Positions 45,488 through 56,872 of a stretch of DNA of 64,000 nucleotides are shown here, in pieces (positions within the stretch are counted from its first letter, which is position 1; every line of letters begins with the position of its first letter). Position numbers and translations under genes: made by a program. Under the pieces are notes generated by a model, which made no database searches, was not told the origin of the DNA, and was given only the letters and a program-made list of their open reading frames with translations. The stretch comes from Arenibacter catalasegens (GTDB lineage Bacteria > Bacteroidota > Bacteroidia > Flavobacteriales > Flavobacteriaceae): contig NZ_PHQQ01000005.1 of assembly GCF_002909235.1 (NCBI RefSeq), forward strand, positions 143,761 to 207,760, in the 5' to 3' direction.

Positions 45488-45940
45488 AATTAACTATTAT
45501 ATTGCTATCAGTTACGTCTAGTTCACTTTTTATATTTCGAATGGATAACATAAATGACTTATTACTGCTGTAACCAAGAAGGGTTGATATTGTATTATTA
45601 CTTCTTAATCATTAAAATAATAAAGCGTTAACACATTGCACTCCCCTCCTACCGCCTAACCTCATTCTTAGGTTTCATTACCGTTTTAAAAGAAAAATTT
45701 AAAGACGGCATAATTTTAGAAGATTGAGAATCTTTTAAAATTGGAGCGAGTTAGAGCCTTGGCTTTTGTGCTTGCTTTTTATAACCCAAGCAAAGTATCA
45801 TAACCATGCCTACGCAAAAAAACTACGTCTGACAGGGTCAAGAAAGTATAGGTTGGTTCATAAAAATAACTCTCACAAAAGCTCGCGAATTTTCAAATAC
45901 GCGAATTATAAGCCACCAATATAGACGGCTACACTTGCTA
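45488..45940. repeat. Intergenic gap with dispersed composite repeat
   Basis: Contains a 45630-45660 block (ACTCCCCTCCTACCGCC), a GATTGAGAATCTTTT palindrome at 45722-45736 followed by AATTGGAGCGAG, and the block GCGAATTTTCAAATACGCGA at 45884-45903. These recur in other gaps between 41 and 57 kb. No gene is seen. Confidence 0.6.
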
Positions 45941-48514
45941 CTAATTGTTCAATGGTGCTTTATCCAAATAATGTATAGCATATGCGTAACTTGCCTCTTG
46001 CCCGGCTTTAAGTTGTTTAACATTAGGCGTCATTTCCAAATTGATCTGTACTCGCTCTGGACTCCAGAAAAGATTTAAATTTTCAAAAGTACCCGGTTTA
46101 AAACGTTGCTCTACACCAAATCCAGATTTCTGATTGTAATAGGCAAAGCCCCCCCCTATAAGACCTTCTTTCATTATTGAATTTGTCCTTTCTGCTGGTT
46201 TTGCATTTTCCCAATCTTGGTTTACCTGCAACCAATTGTTAGCCTTAACATAAACACCAACTTCTTGAGGGTCTAAAGAGCCTGACCCAGCATTGTATTC
46301 CGGGTGAACGAAGAAATTAAAGGGACGGTCTATCTTTGATTTTAAAGAGGTTTTAAAGTGAATGCCATCTCCTTCGAGACTTATTGTACGTTCAATTCGT
46401 GCACCATCTTTTGTGGTAAGTGCAATAATTACTTTTGTAGGGCTTTGCTCCACAATTTCATATCCCAAAATTCCATCAGGTTTTGGGCCATCTCCCTCTC
46501 TAACCCATTCTTCAAAACGAAAACGATCAAATGAACTCGTAGGCTGAACAACGTTTTGGTCTGTAGGCTTATAGGTCATCTCAACCACTTTAGCATTACT
46601 TTCAGGTAATACCACTAAACTCCAATAGTTATTTTCTAATTGAACTGCTTTCAACCCTGAAAAAATATTGCGCATATTTTCTAGGTAGGTTTCATTTTTC
46701 ACATATTCATTATCCATTATTACATTATACTTTGCACATAGATCAGTGTATTTATCCAATAAAGCCTCATCACCATCCTTTAAGGAAGGCTTACAAAAAC
46801 CATTTTCATAGGTAAGATTCATAGTCGCTACACTCAATTTTGCACGATAAACACATAGCGAAGCCTTTTCAACTCGTGTACGCACCTCTTCCGATTTTGC
46901 CAATGATCGTGCCTCCTTAAAAAAAGAATCTATTTGATCTACTGTTTCGGCATTTATACCTAAAGGTGCTTCAGTAGAAAAAAGGCCGGGATGCCTCTTT
47001 TCTTTTTCAATCAAATTGTGATAATAACTTAAGTAATTAATAATAGGTTGTGCGGCTTCCTTATAATGCATTCTACAAAAATCAATTGTTTCTTGCCAAC
47101 TATCGCGACCAGGTTTCCATAGACAGCGTGAAATTACATAATTCCGTAAGTCACTTAACTCAGTAGAAAAACCATTTCCGGCTGCCTGCATAAATACGCC
47201 ACGACCACTATTGTTTGCAAAATATTCCACATTATTTCCGATAGTTTGTAGATTTGGAAAAGGGAGGAGAAACGCCCTGAAATTGACATTGTAATTCCAA
47301 ATAAAGATATTTTTGACTATTTTATTCCAGTCATCCATATCCTTACTAAACTCTTCGTTCAGATTGCAAGTAGGATCGTCAATAGCATGAAAATTACAAC
47401 ATTCAATACTACATAGCATAAGCATAACATTATCTCTAGGAATTATAGTTTTCGGTGGCTTACGCGTGTATTCGTAAGCATAAGTACCTATTAAAACTTC
47501 TGGATGCGTTTTTTCAACACGCTCTGCAACGGCATTGACAAAGGAAATCATGGTGCCCGCATGGGATTCCTCTTGAGCGTCTAGGGCAGCACAAGTTTCG
47601 CAGGTACAGTAACTACCATTATCCATTTGTGCAACGTTAAAATTCTTTCTTGTGGGATCTTTCTCAATGGCCTCCAATGTAGCCTCTGTTACAATGTCTA
47701 GAACGTCTTTATTCGTTAAACATAATTGTGGTCCACCGCCATGCATGCTTACTTCTCGCCTTCCGTTGACCAAAGCATAGTATTCTGGATGTTCTTCGCC
47801 ATAAATGGAAGGAGGAACAAGATTAGATACATTATGACTTACACGTATATACCCCGTAATACCGCCAAATTTCTCTTCACCTTTAACCGCATTGGTTCTC
47901 AGTTTAGCAGCAAACGAAGGGTTTTGGAGTGTTTCACCATAATGGGAAGAACGAAAAGCAAAAGGAGGAACGTAACTATAATTTTGCCCTTTGATCCTAA
48001 AATTCTTATTTTTCCCTTCCTTAGGATAGAAAGTATGATCATGGGTCAAGAATCGAACACCACAATATGTTTCAAAAAACTCATATACACCATAAAGCGT
48101 ACCACGAGGTTTACCTCCGTAAATAGCTATTTGATCCTTAGAAATATCGATATTAAATCCTTCTTCACCAAGCTTTTTTGTTTCTGTCCCTAAACCAACC
48201 TTAGCAGCTACTTTAGGACCTATTAAAATGGTTTTTCCAATCTTTGATTCGGAAATGTCTATGGGCAACTCTTTACCTGTAAATTCTCTAAAAAGCCTTT
48301 GAAATTCGGTTGCAGCATACAATTCTGATGCTTTTGCGTCCGAACTGCAAAAGATTCCGTTAAAAGTGGACAAATTTGGCCCATCTGCGGGTAGCGCATC
48401 CCATTCTTCTTCTGAAAATGAGGATGCTACCTTTGGTGAACATTGTATTAAAGAACCCATTAATAGTATTAAAAACACCCCTTTTAAAATAGTATGTTGC
48501 ATCTTTTCTTTCAT
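45941..48514 (-). CDS. DUF4838 domain lipoprotein, alpha-glucuronidase-like hydrolase
   Basis: An 857-residue secreted lipoprotein (signal ILLMGSLIQC). Residues 40-160 resemble the N-terminal domain shared with GH20 and GH67 enzymes (ELYAATEFQRLFREFTGKEL, YGGKPRGTLYGVYEFFETYC). The DUF4838 barrel follows: YIRVSHNVSNLVPPSIYGEE, QMDNGSYCTCETCAALDAQE (with a Cys pair of CxC-xx-C type), IFIWNYNVNFRAFLLPFPNL and GRGVFMQAAGNG. The C-terminal 250 residues are beta-rich. It probably acts on uronic or other plant or algal glycans, but the substrate is unknown. It is isolated; there is no SusCD pair nearby. Confidence 0.85.
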   Translation of the reverse strand: MKEKMQHTILKGVFLILLMGSLIQCSPKVASSFSEEEWDALPADGPNLSTFNGIFCSSDAKASELYAATEFQRLFREFTGKELPIDISESKIGKTILIGPKVAAKVGLGTETKKLGEEGFNIDISKDQIAIYGGKPRGTLYGVYEFFETYCGVRFLTHDHTFYPKEGKNKNFRIKGQNYSYVPPFAFRSSHYGETLQNPSFAAKLRTNAVKGEEKFGGITGYIRVSHNVSNLVPPSIYGEEHPEYYALVNGRREVSMHGGGPQLCLTNKDVLDIVTEATLEAIEKDPTRKNFNVAQMDNGSYCTCETCAALDAQEESHAGTMISFVNAVAERVEKTHPEVLIGTYAYEYTRKPPKTIIPRDNVMLMLCSIECCNFHAIDDPTCNLNEEFSKDMDDWNKIVKNIFIWNYNVNFRAFLLPFPNLQTIGNNVEYFANNSGRGVFMQAAGNGFSTELSDLRNYVISRCLWKPGRDSWQETIDFCRMHYKEAAQPIINYLSYYHNLIEKEKRHPGLFSTEAPLGINAETVDQIDSFFKEARSLAKSEEVRTRVEKASLCVYRAKLSVATMNLTYENGFCKPSLKDGDEALLDKYTDLCAKYNVIMDNEYVKNETYLENMRNIFSGLKAVQLENNYWSLVVLPESNAKVVEMTYKPTDQNVVQPTSSFDRFRFEEWVREGDGPKPDGILGYEIVEQSPTKVIIALTTKDGARIERTISLEGDGIHFKTSLKSKIDRPFNFFVHPEYNAGSGSLDPQEVGVYVKANNWLQVNQDWENAKPAERTNSIMKEGLIGGGFAYYNQKSGFGVEQRFKPGTFENLNLFWSPERVQINLEMTPNVKQLKAGQEASYAYAIHYLDKAPLNN

Positions 48515-49059
48515 TCCAATATGTATTTAGATTTGTGAAAATAACAATTTATTTAACAATAACACCGTTTGGTATATTTTCCGAGTCAAAAAGAAGTCCG
48601 TTGATATTCAAATCAGCCATTTCTTATAATTTAAAGCTATACTTAAAATTCATTTCATACACATTCCCACTTCACTCCTATCGTGGCTTGGACGGCAGCG
48701 TATATCCATTACATTTTCAGGAAGCTTATAGAAAGAAAAAATAAAAGACGATGGTCAAAATTACAGCGCACCTCCCGATTGCCATCGGGACACTCAAAAA
48801 AATAAAGATTGAGAATCTTTATTTTTTATGCCGTAAGCAAAGCTCAAGTTACCCAGCCTCAAAGGCGAGGCAGGCGCCTTTCGGAACATTACGAATCAGA
48901 AAAAGAATCATAATTTGACGTTATATCAAATAGCGAAAAGTTATAAAAATTATTAGCACTGTTATCTCCTAATTAAAATTAAGAGAAGGATAATTTAAAA
49001 TTCTCGTATACAATGAAAAGTACTGGTTGACGGTCGTTTTTCTTAGCGATCTTTTGGCT
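48515..49059. repeat. Intergenic gap with palindromes
   Basis: Contains CTCCCGATT/CATCGGGA at 48772-48790, a long near-perfect palindrome AAAAAAATAAAGATT/AATCTTTATTTTTT at 48796-48827, and a GAGGCAGGCG-type string near 48866-48880. The stretch 48641-48755 is related to 49731-49840. No gene is seen. Confidence 0.6.
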
Positions 49060-49659
49060 TTAATAATACAATCTAAAATCAAGTAATTTACAGACGTTGT
49101 AATGTCTTTGGTGCAACTCTTCTACAACATCTAACATATTATCATCTTCCTTAAATAAGTTGAAGAATGCTTTATCAAGATTTCCGCTACTTATTCCATT
49201 AAATTCATTACCATAGCCAGAAACACCTTTTGCGCCAGTGATATCCAAAAAATATTGTGCTTCCTCTTCGTCTAAATCTAGGATTTTTGCATTCGAAAAA
49301 TGAAAAATCTTTCCTTTTAACCTTCCTTCAAAAATTTCTGCAATTTCTTGTAAACTATAGTAGTAGTCATTTAAACATATACTATTTGCTTCACCTGTTA
49401 TAACCAAGTAGATTATTTCATAGTCTTTAAAATTATGATCATCCAAAATCAGTGCATTTAAGCTAGCTTCTAGTCCTTCAATGGTGTCGCACGTTTTATA
49501 AATACTTGCTATTCCATATTTCATGGCCAATTGTTCCAAGTTTTCTTGGGCTTCGGTAACCTTGTCCGTTTCTATTTCTTGAACCCCTTCTAAACAATAA
49601 ATGAAATAATCTGCATCTATAAATTGTTCCTGGGGTAATTGTTGTCTTTTCTCTAACAA
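49060..49659 (-). CDS. DUF6642-like protein of unknown function
   Basis: A 199-residue acidic cytoplasmic protein. The N-terminal YFIYCLEGVQEIE, the middle DYEIIYLVITGEANSICLND and YYSLQEIAEIFEGRLKGKIF, and the C-terminal ILDLDEEEAQYFLDITGAKG with SGYGNE resemble the DUF6642 family as I recall it; this needs a profile search. The function of the family is unknown. No ATG starts the frame; TTG at 49659 is the best available start, so the N-terminus is uncertain. The gene is alone in a repeat-rich area. Confidence 0.55.
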   Translation of the reverse strand: MLEKRQQLPQEQFIDADYFIYCLEGVQEIETDKVTEAQENLEQLAMKYGIASIYKTCDTIEGLEASLNALILDDHNFKDYEIIYLVITGEANSICLNDYYYSLQEIAEIFEGRLKGKIFHFSNAKILDLDEEEAQYFLDITGAKGVSGYGNEFNGISSGNLDKAFFNLFKEDDNMLDVVEELHQRHYNVCKLLDFRLYY

Positions 49660-49850
49660 GTTTCTTAAATTATATAAAGTATGTTAAACACAAAATTACT
49701 GTAACTCTTCTAGTTTTTCAGCGTTTTCATATAAAATCCCATTCACACACATTGCCCTCACTCCTGCCGTCGGGTCGCATAATTTATGTACTATTACCTT
49801 TTCAGAAAGTACATATAGAAGGAAAAAAAATCTGTGAAGATGGTAAAACC

Positions 49851-50828
49851 TTAACTGCTTTTATTCAAAATCAATGCACGGGCCATCTCTAAAAGCAACT
49901 TTTTTTCTTGAATAGATCTTTTTAAAGGCAGTTGGGCTAAACCTATTAACCTGCGCATCATCTCTATTCCGGCCACCTGAGCGAGTAATTGCTGGTTCAG
50001 CCTTCCTGGATACCTACTTTTTATTGTTTGGAGGCAATCTATATTCATCGTAATCATAATACTATGTGCCGCCAGTACCCCAATGTCAAATTCAGCAAAT
50101 CCCATAAAGCTGAATTCTGGATCAATTAGGTAGATGTGGTCTCCTTTTGTCATCCAACTCCCGGGATAATAATCACCGTGCAAAAGTATATTGCCTTGGG
50201 ACAGGTATTGTTCTCCCACCTTTGAAATCTCCTTTTTTAATGTTTCATCAGTCCTATACACAAGAGCGAGTTCCTGAAGTCCCTCCTGAATGGCATTCAG
50301 GGAGAAATCACTTTCCTTAAGAAAAGGTAGTACAAATATGTGTTGGTGATTAAGTAATCGCAATTCCATATTTTTAGGGTACTGTATAGGTATGGATTTA
50401 TGGATTTGGGAAGCAATATCTATAAGCTGATGGAGTTGGGAAGTGCTAATATTTCTATCATCATACAAGTATGACATATCCTTACAATCCCCTAAGTCTT
50501 CCAGTATTAATAAATGGTTGTCTGCATTATAGGTTAGAATTTCAGGAATATGTGGTTCAATAGCTTTATTTGTAACTGCTTTGTAAAATTGATGTTCTAC
50601 ATCTATACGCTCAATGGGCGCCATTATATCTGGGTATTTTTGAACAAAGGGCCGCGATTGCTTTACAATAAAGGAACGCCTATTGGTACGGATCCTAAGG
50701 ACAACGTTCATGTTTCCCTCACCAGGCTTTTCAACGGAGAGAATTTGTTCGTGTTTTGAATCAAAAAAACCAATAGTATTTAAACAAGTCCCGAAATCTG
50801 AAATTGAAGTGGTAGCATCTAGGTACAT
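49851..50828 (-). CDS. MtnK-like small-molecule kinase (APH fold)
   Basis: A 325-residue kinase of the aminoglycoside/choline phosphotransferase fold that most resembles 5-methylthioribose kinase. ATP-binding parts are GEGNMNVVLRI near residue 37 and FIVKQSRPFVQKYP near 53 (catalytic Lys). The catalytic loop is LLHGDYYPGSWM near 217, with the HGD-xx-GS pattern typical of MtnK, and the metal Asp is in YLIDPEFSFMGFAEFDIGVL near 232. It starts 10 bases after the nucleoside hydrolase gene on the same strand, which suggests that it phosphorylates the sugar (ribose or a 5-modified ribose) released by that enzyme. Confidence 0.8.
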   Translation of the reverse strand: MYLDATTSISDFGTCLNTIGFFDSKHEQILSVEKPGEGNMNVVLRIRTNRRSFIVKQSRPFVQKYPDIMAPIERIDVEHQFYKAVTNKAIEPHIPEILTYNADNHLLILEDLGDCKDMSYLYDDRNISTSQLHQLIDIASQIHKSIPIQYPKNMELRLLNHQHIFVLPFLKESDFSLNAIQEGLQELALVYRTDETLKKEISKVGEQYLSQGNILLHGDYYPGSWMTKGDHIYLIDPEFSFMGFAEFDIGVLAAHSIMITMNIDCLQTIKSRYPGRLNQQLLAQVAGIEMMRRLIGLAQLPLKRSIQEKKLLLEMARALILNKSS

Positions 50829-50838
50829 ACTGTATTTT

Positions 50839-51819
50839 TTATATTTTTTTAAAGCTTTGCCAGAAATCTGTTTTCATAATTTCTACCTCTATTTCTGTAT
50901 GGATGTTTATTAAGCGTTGCGTATTTTCTATAGGCGTTAAAAAAGTTTCGGTTTTTGATAATTCGGGATGAGCGAGTGCTTCTATGATAGCGACATCCCA
51001 CATAATCCAGGTGCTCTTTTCCGGATCTTCTTTGGTCCACCAGCGTTCATAGGTTTCCCATCGGTTTATCAGATAATCAGAGATACCTCCCCTATTTTTT
51101 AAATTATTATCTACTTCTGCTTTTGTAAACACAAGGTACTGGCTGGTAGTTGCTGTCATTATATTAAGATCAAGACCTTCGGTATTTAGAAGAATCTCTA
51201 CCGCTTTAGGGTCATTTCCTGTATTGAATTCCTTTTTGTTATACGAATTGGTTTCCACATTATGCCAAAAACCGAGATAGTGTACTTTCAATTTTGGTAT
51301 GATGGAGGGATCCTCCAAAATTGCACTGGCAACATTGGTACAAGAACCTAAAACAACTACATTCAATTTTTGACCGGCAGGCAATTTATGCGCCATGGCA
51401 ACTATAAAATTCGAAGCAGGAGAACTAGCTGATTCAGCGCTATTCTTAATGGGTACATTACTCCCCAATGGAAGCGGCATGTCCTTTCCCATTAATTCTA
51501 GTATCCTTTCGTTCATTCTTTGGCTTTCATAAACCGTACTATCTGTTGCCAGTGGTGACGTATGAAACTGCGCGGAAGTAATGCCTAGAATATTGAATTT
51601 GGGCTCTGCAATTGCGCGTACAATGGCATAAAGATCATCTACTTCATTTGCCGTATCGGCATCAATAATGACGGGTAAACGCAACTCTTTAACCTGGGCT
51701 TCTACAGTAACATGTACGAAAAGGAATAGTGGAATTATAAATTGAAGCAAAGAGATGTGAATAGCTTTACGAAAATTTAGGGTTTTAAAAATCCGGAGTT
51801 TATTATTTTGTTTCTGCAT
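50839..51819 (-). CDS. Exported inosine-uridine-type nucleoside hydrolase
   Basis: A 326-residue enzyme of the IUNH fold that splits a nucleoside into base and sugar. The calcium-binding signature is LPVIIDADTANEVDDLYAIV near residue 48 (DxDxxxxxDD), with LNVVVLGSCTNVASAI near 155 and the C-terminal Asp in STWIMWDVAIIEALAHPE near 290. An N-terminal hydrophobic segment (LLQFIIPLFLFVHVTVEAQ) acts as a signal peptide, so it may work in the periplasm. It is first in a two-gene operon with the MtnK-like kinase. Since the kinase is cytoplasmic, a sugar transporter would be needed between them. Confidence 0.88.
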   Translation of the reverse strand: MQKQNNKLRIFKTLNFRKAIHISLLQFIIPLFLFVHVTVEAQVKELRLPVIIDADTANEVDDLYAIVRAIAEPKFNILGITSAQFHTSPLATDSTVYESQRMNERILELMGKDMPLPLGSNVPIKNSAESASSPASNFIVAMAHKLPAGQKLNVVVLGSCTNVASAILEDPSIIPKLKVHYLGFWHNVETNSYNKKEFNTGNDPKAVEILLNTEGLDLNIMTATTSQYLVFTKAEVDNNLKNRGGISDYLINRWETYERWWTKEDPEKSTWIMWDVAIIEALAHPELSKTETFLTPIENTQRLINIHTEIEVEIMKTDFWQSFKKI

Positions 51820-52268
51820 TCATTCTTTCTATAATTGTTCATCCTGCGCTTGGTCGTATAAATTGAACGAACATTACCTTTCGTAATATTGAAAAGCCCA
51901 TGAATTTTCAAATACGCGATTTATTGGGCACCAATAAAAACAACAGCGCTTGTCTCAAATTCAAAAGATTGAGAAGCTTGGGAATTTTGAGAGCGTTAAT
52001 GCGGTTGGTAAATCTTATTGCTAGCGCTACATCTCGCCGCCAAAATAAATCAGCCACTGGCTAAGCTATTTTGCCAGTTGTATCTATAATTTACTAATGT
52101 GATTTCCATTGACTTTTTAAAGATATTCGTGAATGCTTTGCATTTGCCGTGACGCCAATACTGAGCGCAGTCCAAAAATCGACTTTTTAGGAGATTCACA
52201 AACACCTTTAAAATTCATCAATATATAAAGCTGTGAGTAAATGCAAAAACCTTGTGGAAAAGTAATAA
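51820..52268. repeat. Intergenic gap with dispersed composite repeat
   Basis: Carries AGCCCATGAATTTTCAAATA (51896-51915) followed by CGCGATTT, then AAAAGATTGAGAAGCTTGG (51963-51981) and AATTTTGAGAGCG, then a hairpin AATCAGCC/GGCTAAG near 52048-52066. The order of blocks is the same as in other copies. No gene is seen. Confidence 0.6.
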
Positions 52269-52306
52269 TGAGAGCTTACGGTTTTTTAAAAAACCGTAAG
52301 CTCTCA
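52269..52306. terminator. 38-bp perfect palindrome, likely bidirectional terminator
   Basis: TGAGAGCTTACGGTTTTTT and its exact reverse complement are joined without a loop. It lies 53 bases after the stop of the minus-strand gene at 52359-52802, and the central T/A run resembles a terminator on either strand. Confidence 0.65.
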
Positions 52307-52358
52307 CAATGATTACCATACAAGTAATAGGGTAAGAAAGTTCAACCAAAGTTTCAAT

Positions 52359-52802
52359 TTAGTTGTCAATTTCTTGGCTTCTATGCGAATGATTCCAAAT
52401 TCGGAAATACGCATTCTGATCTAGGTTTGCAAATACCGTTACTTCGGCAATTTCTTCTGTTCCAAATATGTCAGGAAAAAAACTTAAATCACCAGTTGCT
52501 AGCATAACTACATCAACAGTTCCTGAATCACCAGCAGTAAGAAGCTGATCATTCAATGGCAGTGTCACAGAATTTCCTGCCTGAGGTCTTGCATGATCTC
52601 CGGCTGAGATTCGGACCTGTAAATCACTAAATCTAATGTTCGGACGTCTACTGTGTAAACTGGAACTTTCAGCAATGTTTGTAATTGTTACTCTCATCGT
52701 AAATTCTTCTCCTACGTTAATGTCGTTTCCTTGTTTACGTATGATAGAATGTGAGATTCGGAGAAGACTACTAAAATCTCTCCATGTACTAATTGCGCTC
52801 AT
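52359..52802 (-). CDS. Unrecognised protein with beta-sandwich character, 147 aa
   Basis: A 147-residue protein without a signal peptide or membrane span. Residues 28-45 (INVGEEFTMRVTITNIAES) and 60-105 (IRFSDLQVRISAGDHARP, TAGDSGTVDVVMLATGDLSF) alternate hydrophobic residues as in CARDB or Ig-like folds. The C-terminus is ...AYFRIWNHSHRSQEIDN. No family recognised. A strong palindrome after the stop supports it as a transcription unit. It is flanked by long empty gaps, so it looks like an isolated accessory gene. Confidence 0.5.
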   Translation of the reverse strand: MSAISTWRDFSSLLRISHSIIRKQGNDINVGEEFTMRVTITNIAESSSLHSRRPNIRFSDLQVRISAGDHARPQAGNSVTLPLNDQLLTAGDSGTVDVVMLATGDLSFFPDIFGTEEIAEVTVFANLDQNAYFRIWNHSHRSQEIDN

Positions 52803-55915
<3,113 letters not shown>

Positions 55916-55951
55916 TGATGAAAAATATACATTCAATTACAAAACTAAGGC

Positions 55952-56596
55952 ATGATCATACCTAAACTACATTATATATCTCAGGGAAATTCACCAAAGG
56001 AGCATTTGGAAAACATACAAAAAGCGTGTACTTCTGGGATAGAATTAGTGCAATTGGACTTAAATGATGTTTCAGATAAAAAAAAGCTCAAATTGGCCCA
56101 AGAGGCTAGAGAAATCACGGCTCATTTTCAAACCAGATTAATTATTAACAACCATTATAAAATAGCAAAAGAAGTTAAGGCAGATGGGGCCTATTTAGAA
56201 CAAAAAGATGCCGACCCTACCCTAGCTAGAAAGCAGTTGTATACTTGGCAAATGATTGGTGGTAACGCAAATACCCTGCAAGATTGCGAAAGATTAATTG
56301 CGAAAGAAGTGGATTATATTTGTTTAGGTCCCTTTAGGTCGGTAACCACCAAAAACGCATTAAGTCCGGTTTTAGGCTTAAACGGGTATACGGCGATTAT
56401 AGAAATCTTAAAATCCGATACCCCAATTCTTGGTTTTGGAGGCATTACCATAGCAGATGTTGCCCCTATATTGGAGACGGGCATTACTGGACTTGCCGTC
56501 TCGGGAGAAATTACCCGAAATTTTGATAGTATAAGAACCTTCAACCAATTACTTAATGCCTCCTCAACGGAAGAGAAACGTTATACCTTTGAATAA
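55952..56596 (+). CDS. ThiE-like protein (thiamine phosphate synthase family, divergent)
   Basis: A 214-residue TIM-barrel protein of the ThiE/TenI family. Matches are GIELVQLDLNDV near residue 29, RLIINNHYKIAKEVKADGAY near 63, CLGPFRSVTTKNALSPVLGL near 127, and ILGFGGITIADVAPILETGI near 157. It lacks several positions usual in ThiE: the GVHLGQxD motif reads GAYLEQKD, and the GxSxH motif reads GGNANT, though the GGNANT form and GPFR..TTK with LSPVLGL are seen in Bacteroidota ThiE. It may be a second, specialised paralogue rather than the main enzyme, since no thi genes are linked. Confidence 0.75.
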   Translation: MIIPKLHYISQGNSPKEHLENIQKACTSGIELVQLDLNDVSDKKKLKLAQEAREITAHFQTRLIINNHYKIAKEVKADGAYLEQKDADPTLARKQLYTWQMIGGNANTLQDCERLIAKEVDYICLGPFRSVTTKNALSPVLGLNGYTAIIEILKSDTPILGFGGITIADVAPILETGITGLAVSGEITRNFDSIRTFNQLLNASSTEEKRYTFE

Positions 56597-56639
56597 AGCA
56601 AGAACCATCTTTTATACATGGTTGATTAAGTTAAAGTCA

Positions 56640-56820
56640 GGAATACATGCACCTCACTAATAGCTTGGTGAATCTCCCCTAGTACCGTAGACTCATCTAA
56701 TACGCGTTTCTTTACACCCATAAATTTAAAGGATTGGGAATCTTTAGAATATTGAGCAAGCTAGGGTGGTGGTCGAAAAAATATGGAGAAAGCCCTAATA
56801 CCCTACCGCGCCAACTTGCA
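56640..56820. repeat. Dispersed composite repeat copy
   Basis: A block ATACATGCACCTCACTAATA with GGTGAATCTCCCCTAGTACC, then AAAGGATTGGGAATCTTT at 56729-56746 followed by AGAATATTGAGCAAGC. Block order agrees with the other copies. Confidence 0.55.
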
Positions 56821-56821
56821 C

Positions 56822-56856
56822 AAAAAAAGGGAAGCCCACTGGGCTTCCCTTTTTTG
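56822..56856. terminator. Bidirectional terminator
   Basis: Stem AAAAAAGGGAAGCCC with GGGCTTCCCTTTTTT around ACT. It closes the minus-strand gene at 56873-59077. Confidence 0.88.
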
Positions 56857-56872
56857 GTAGCGTAATATAACC

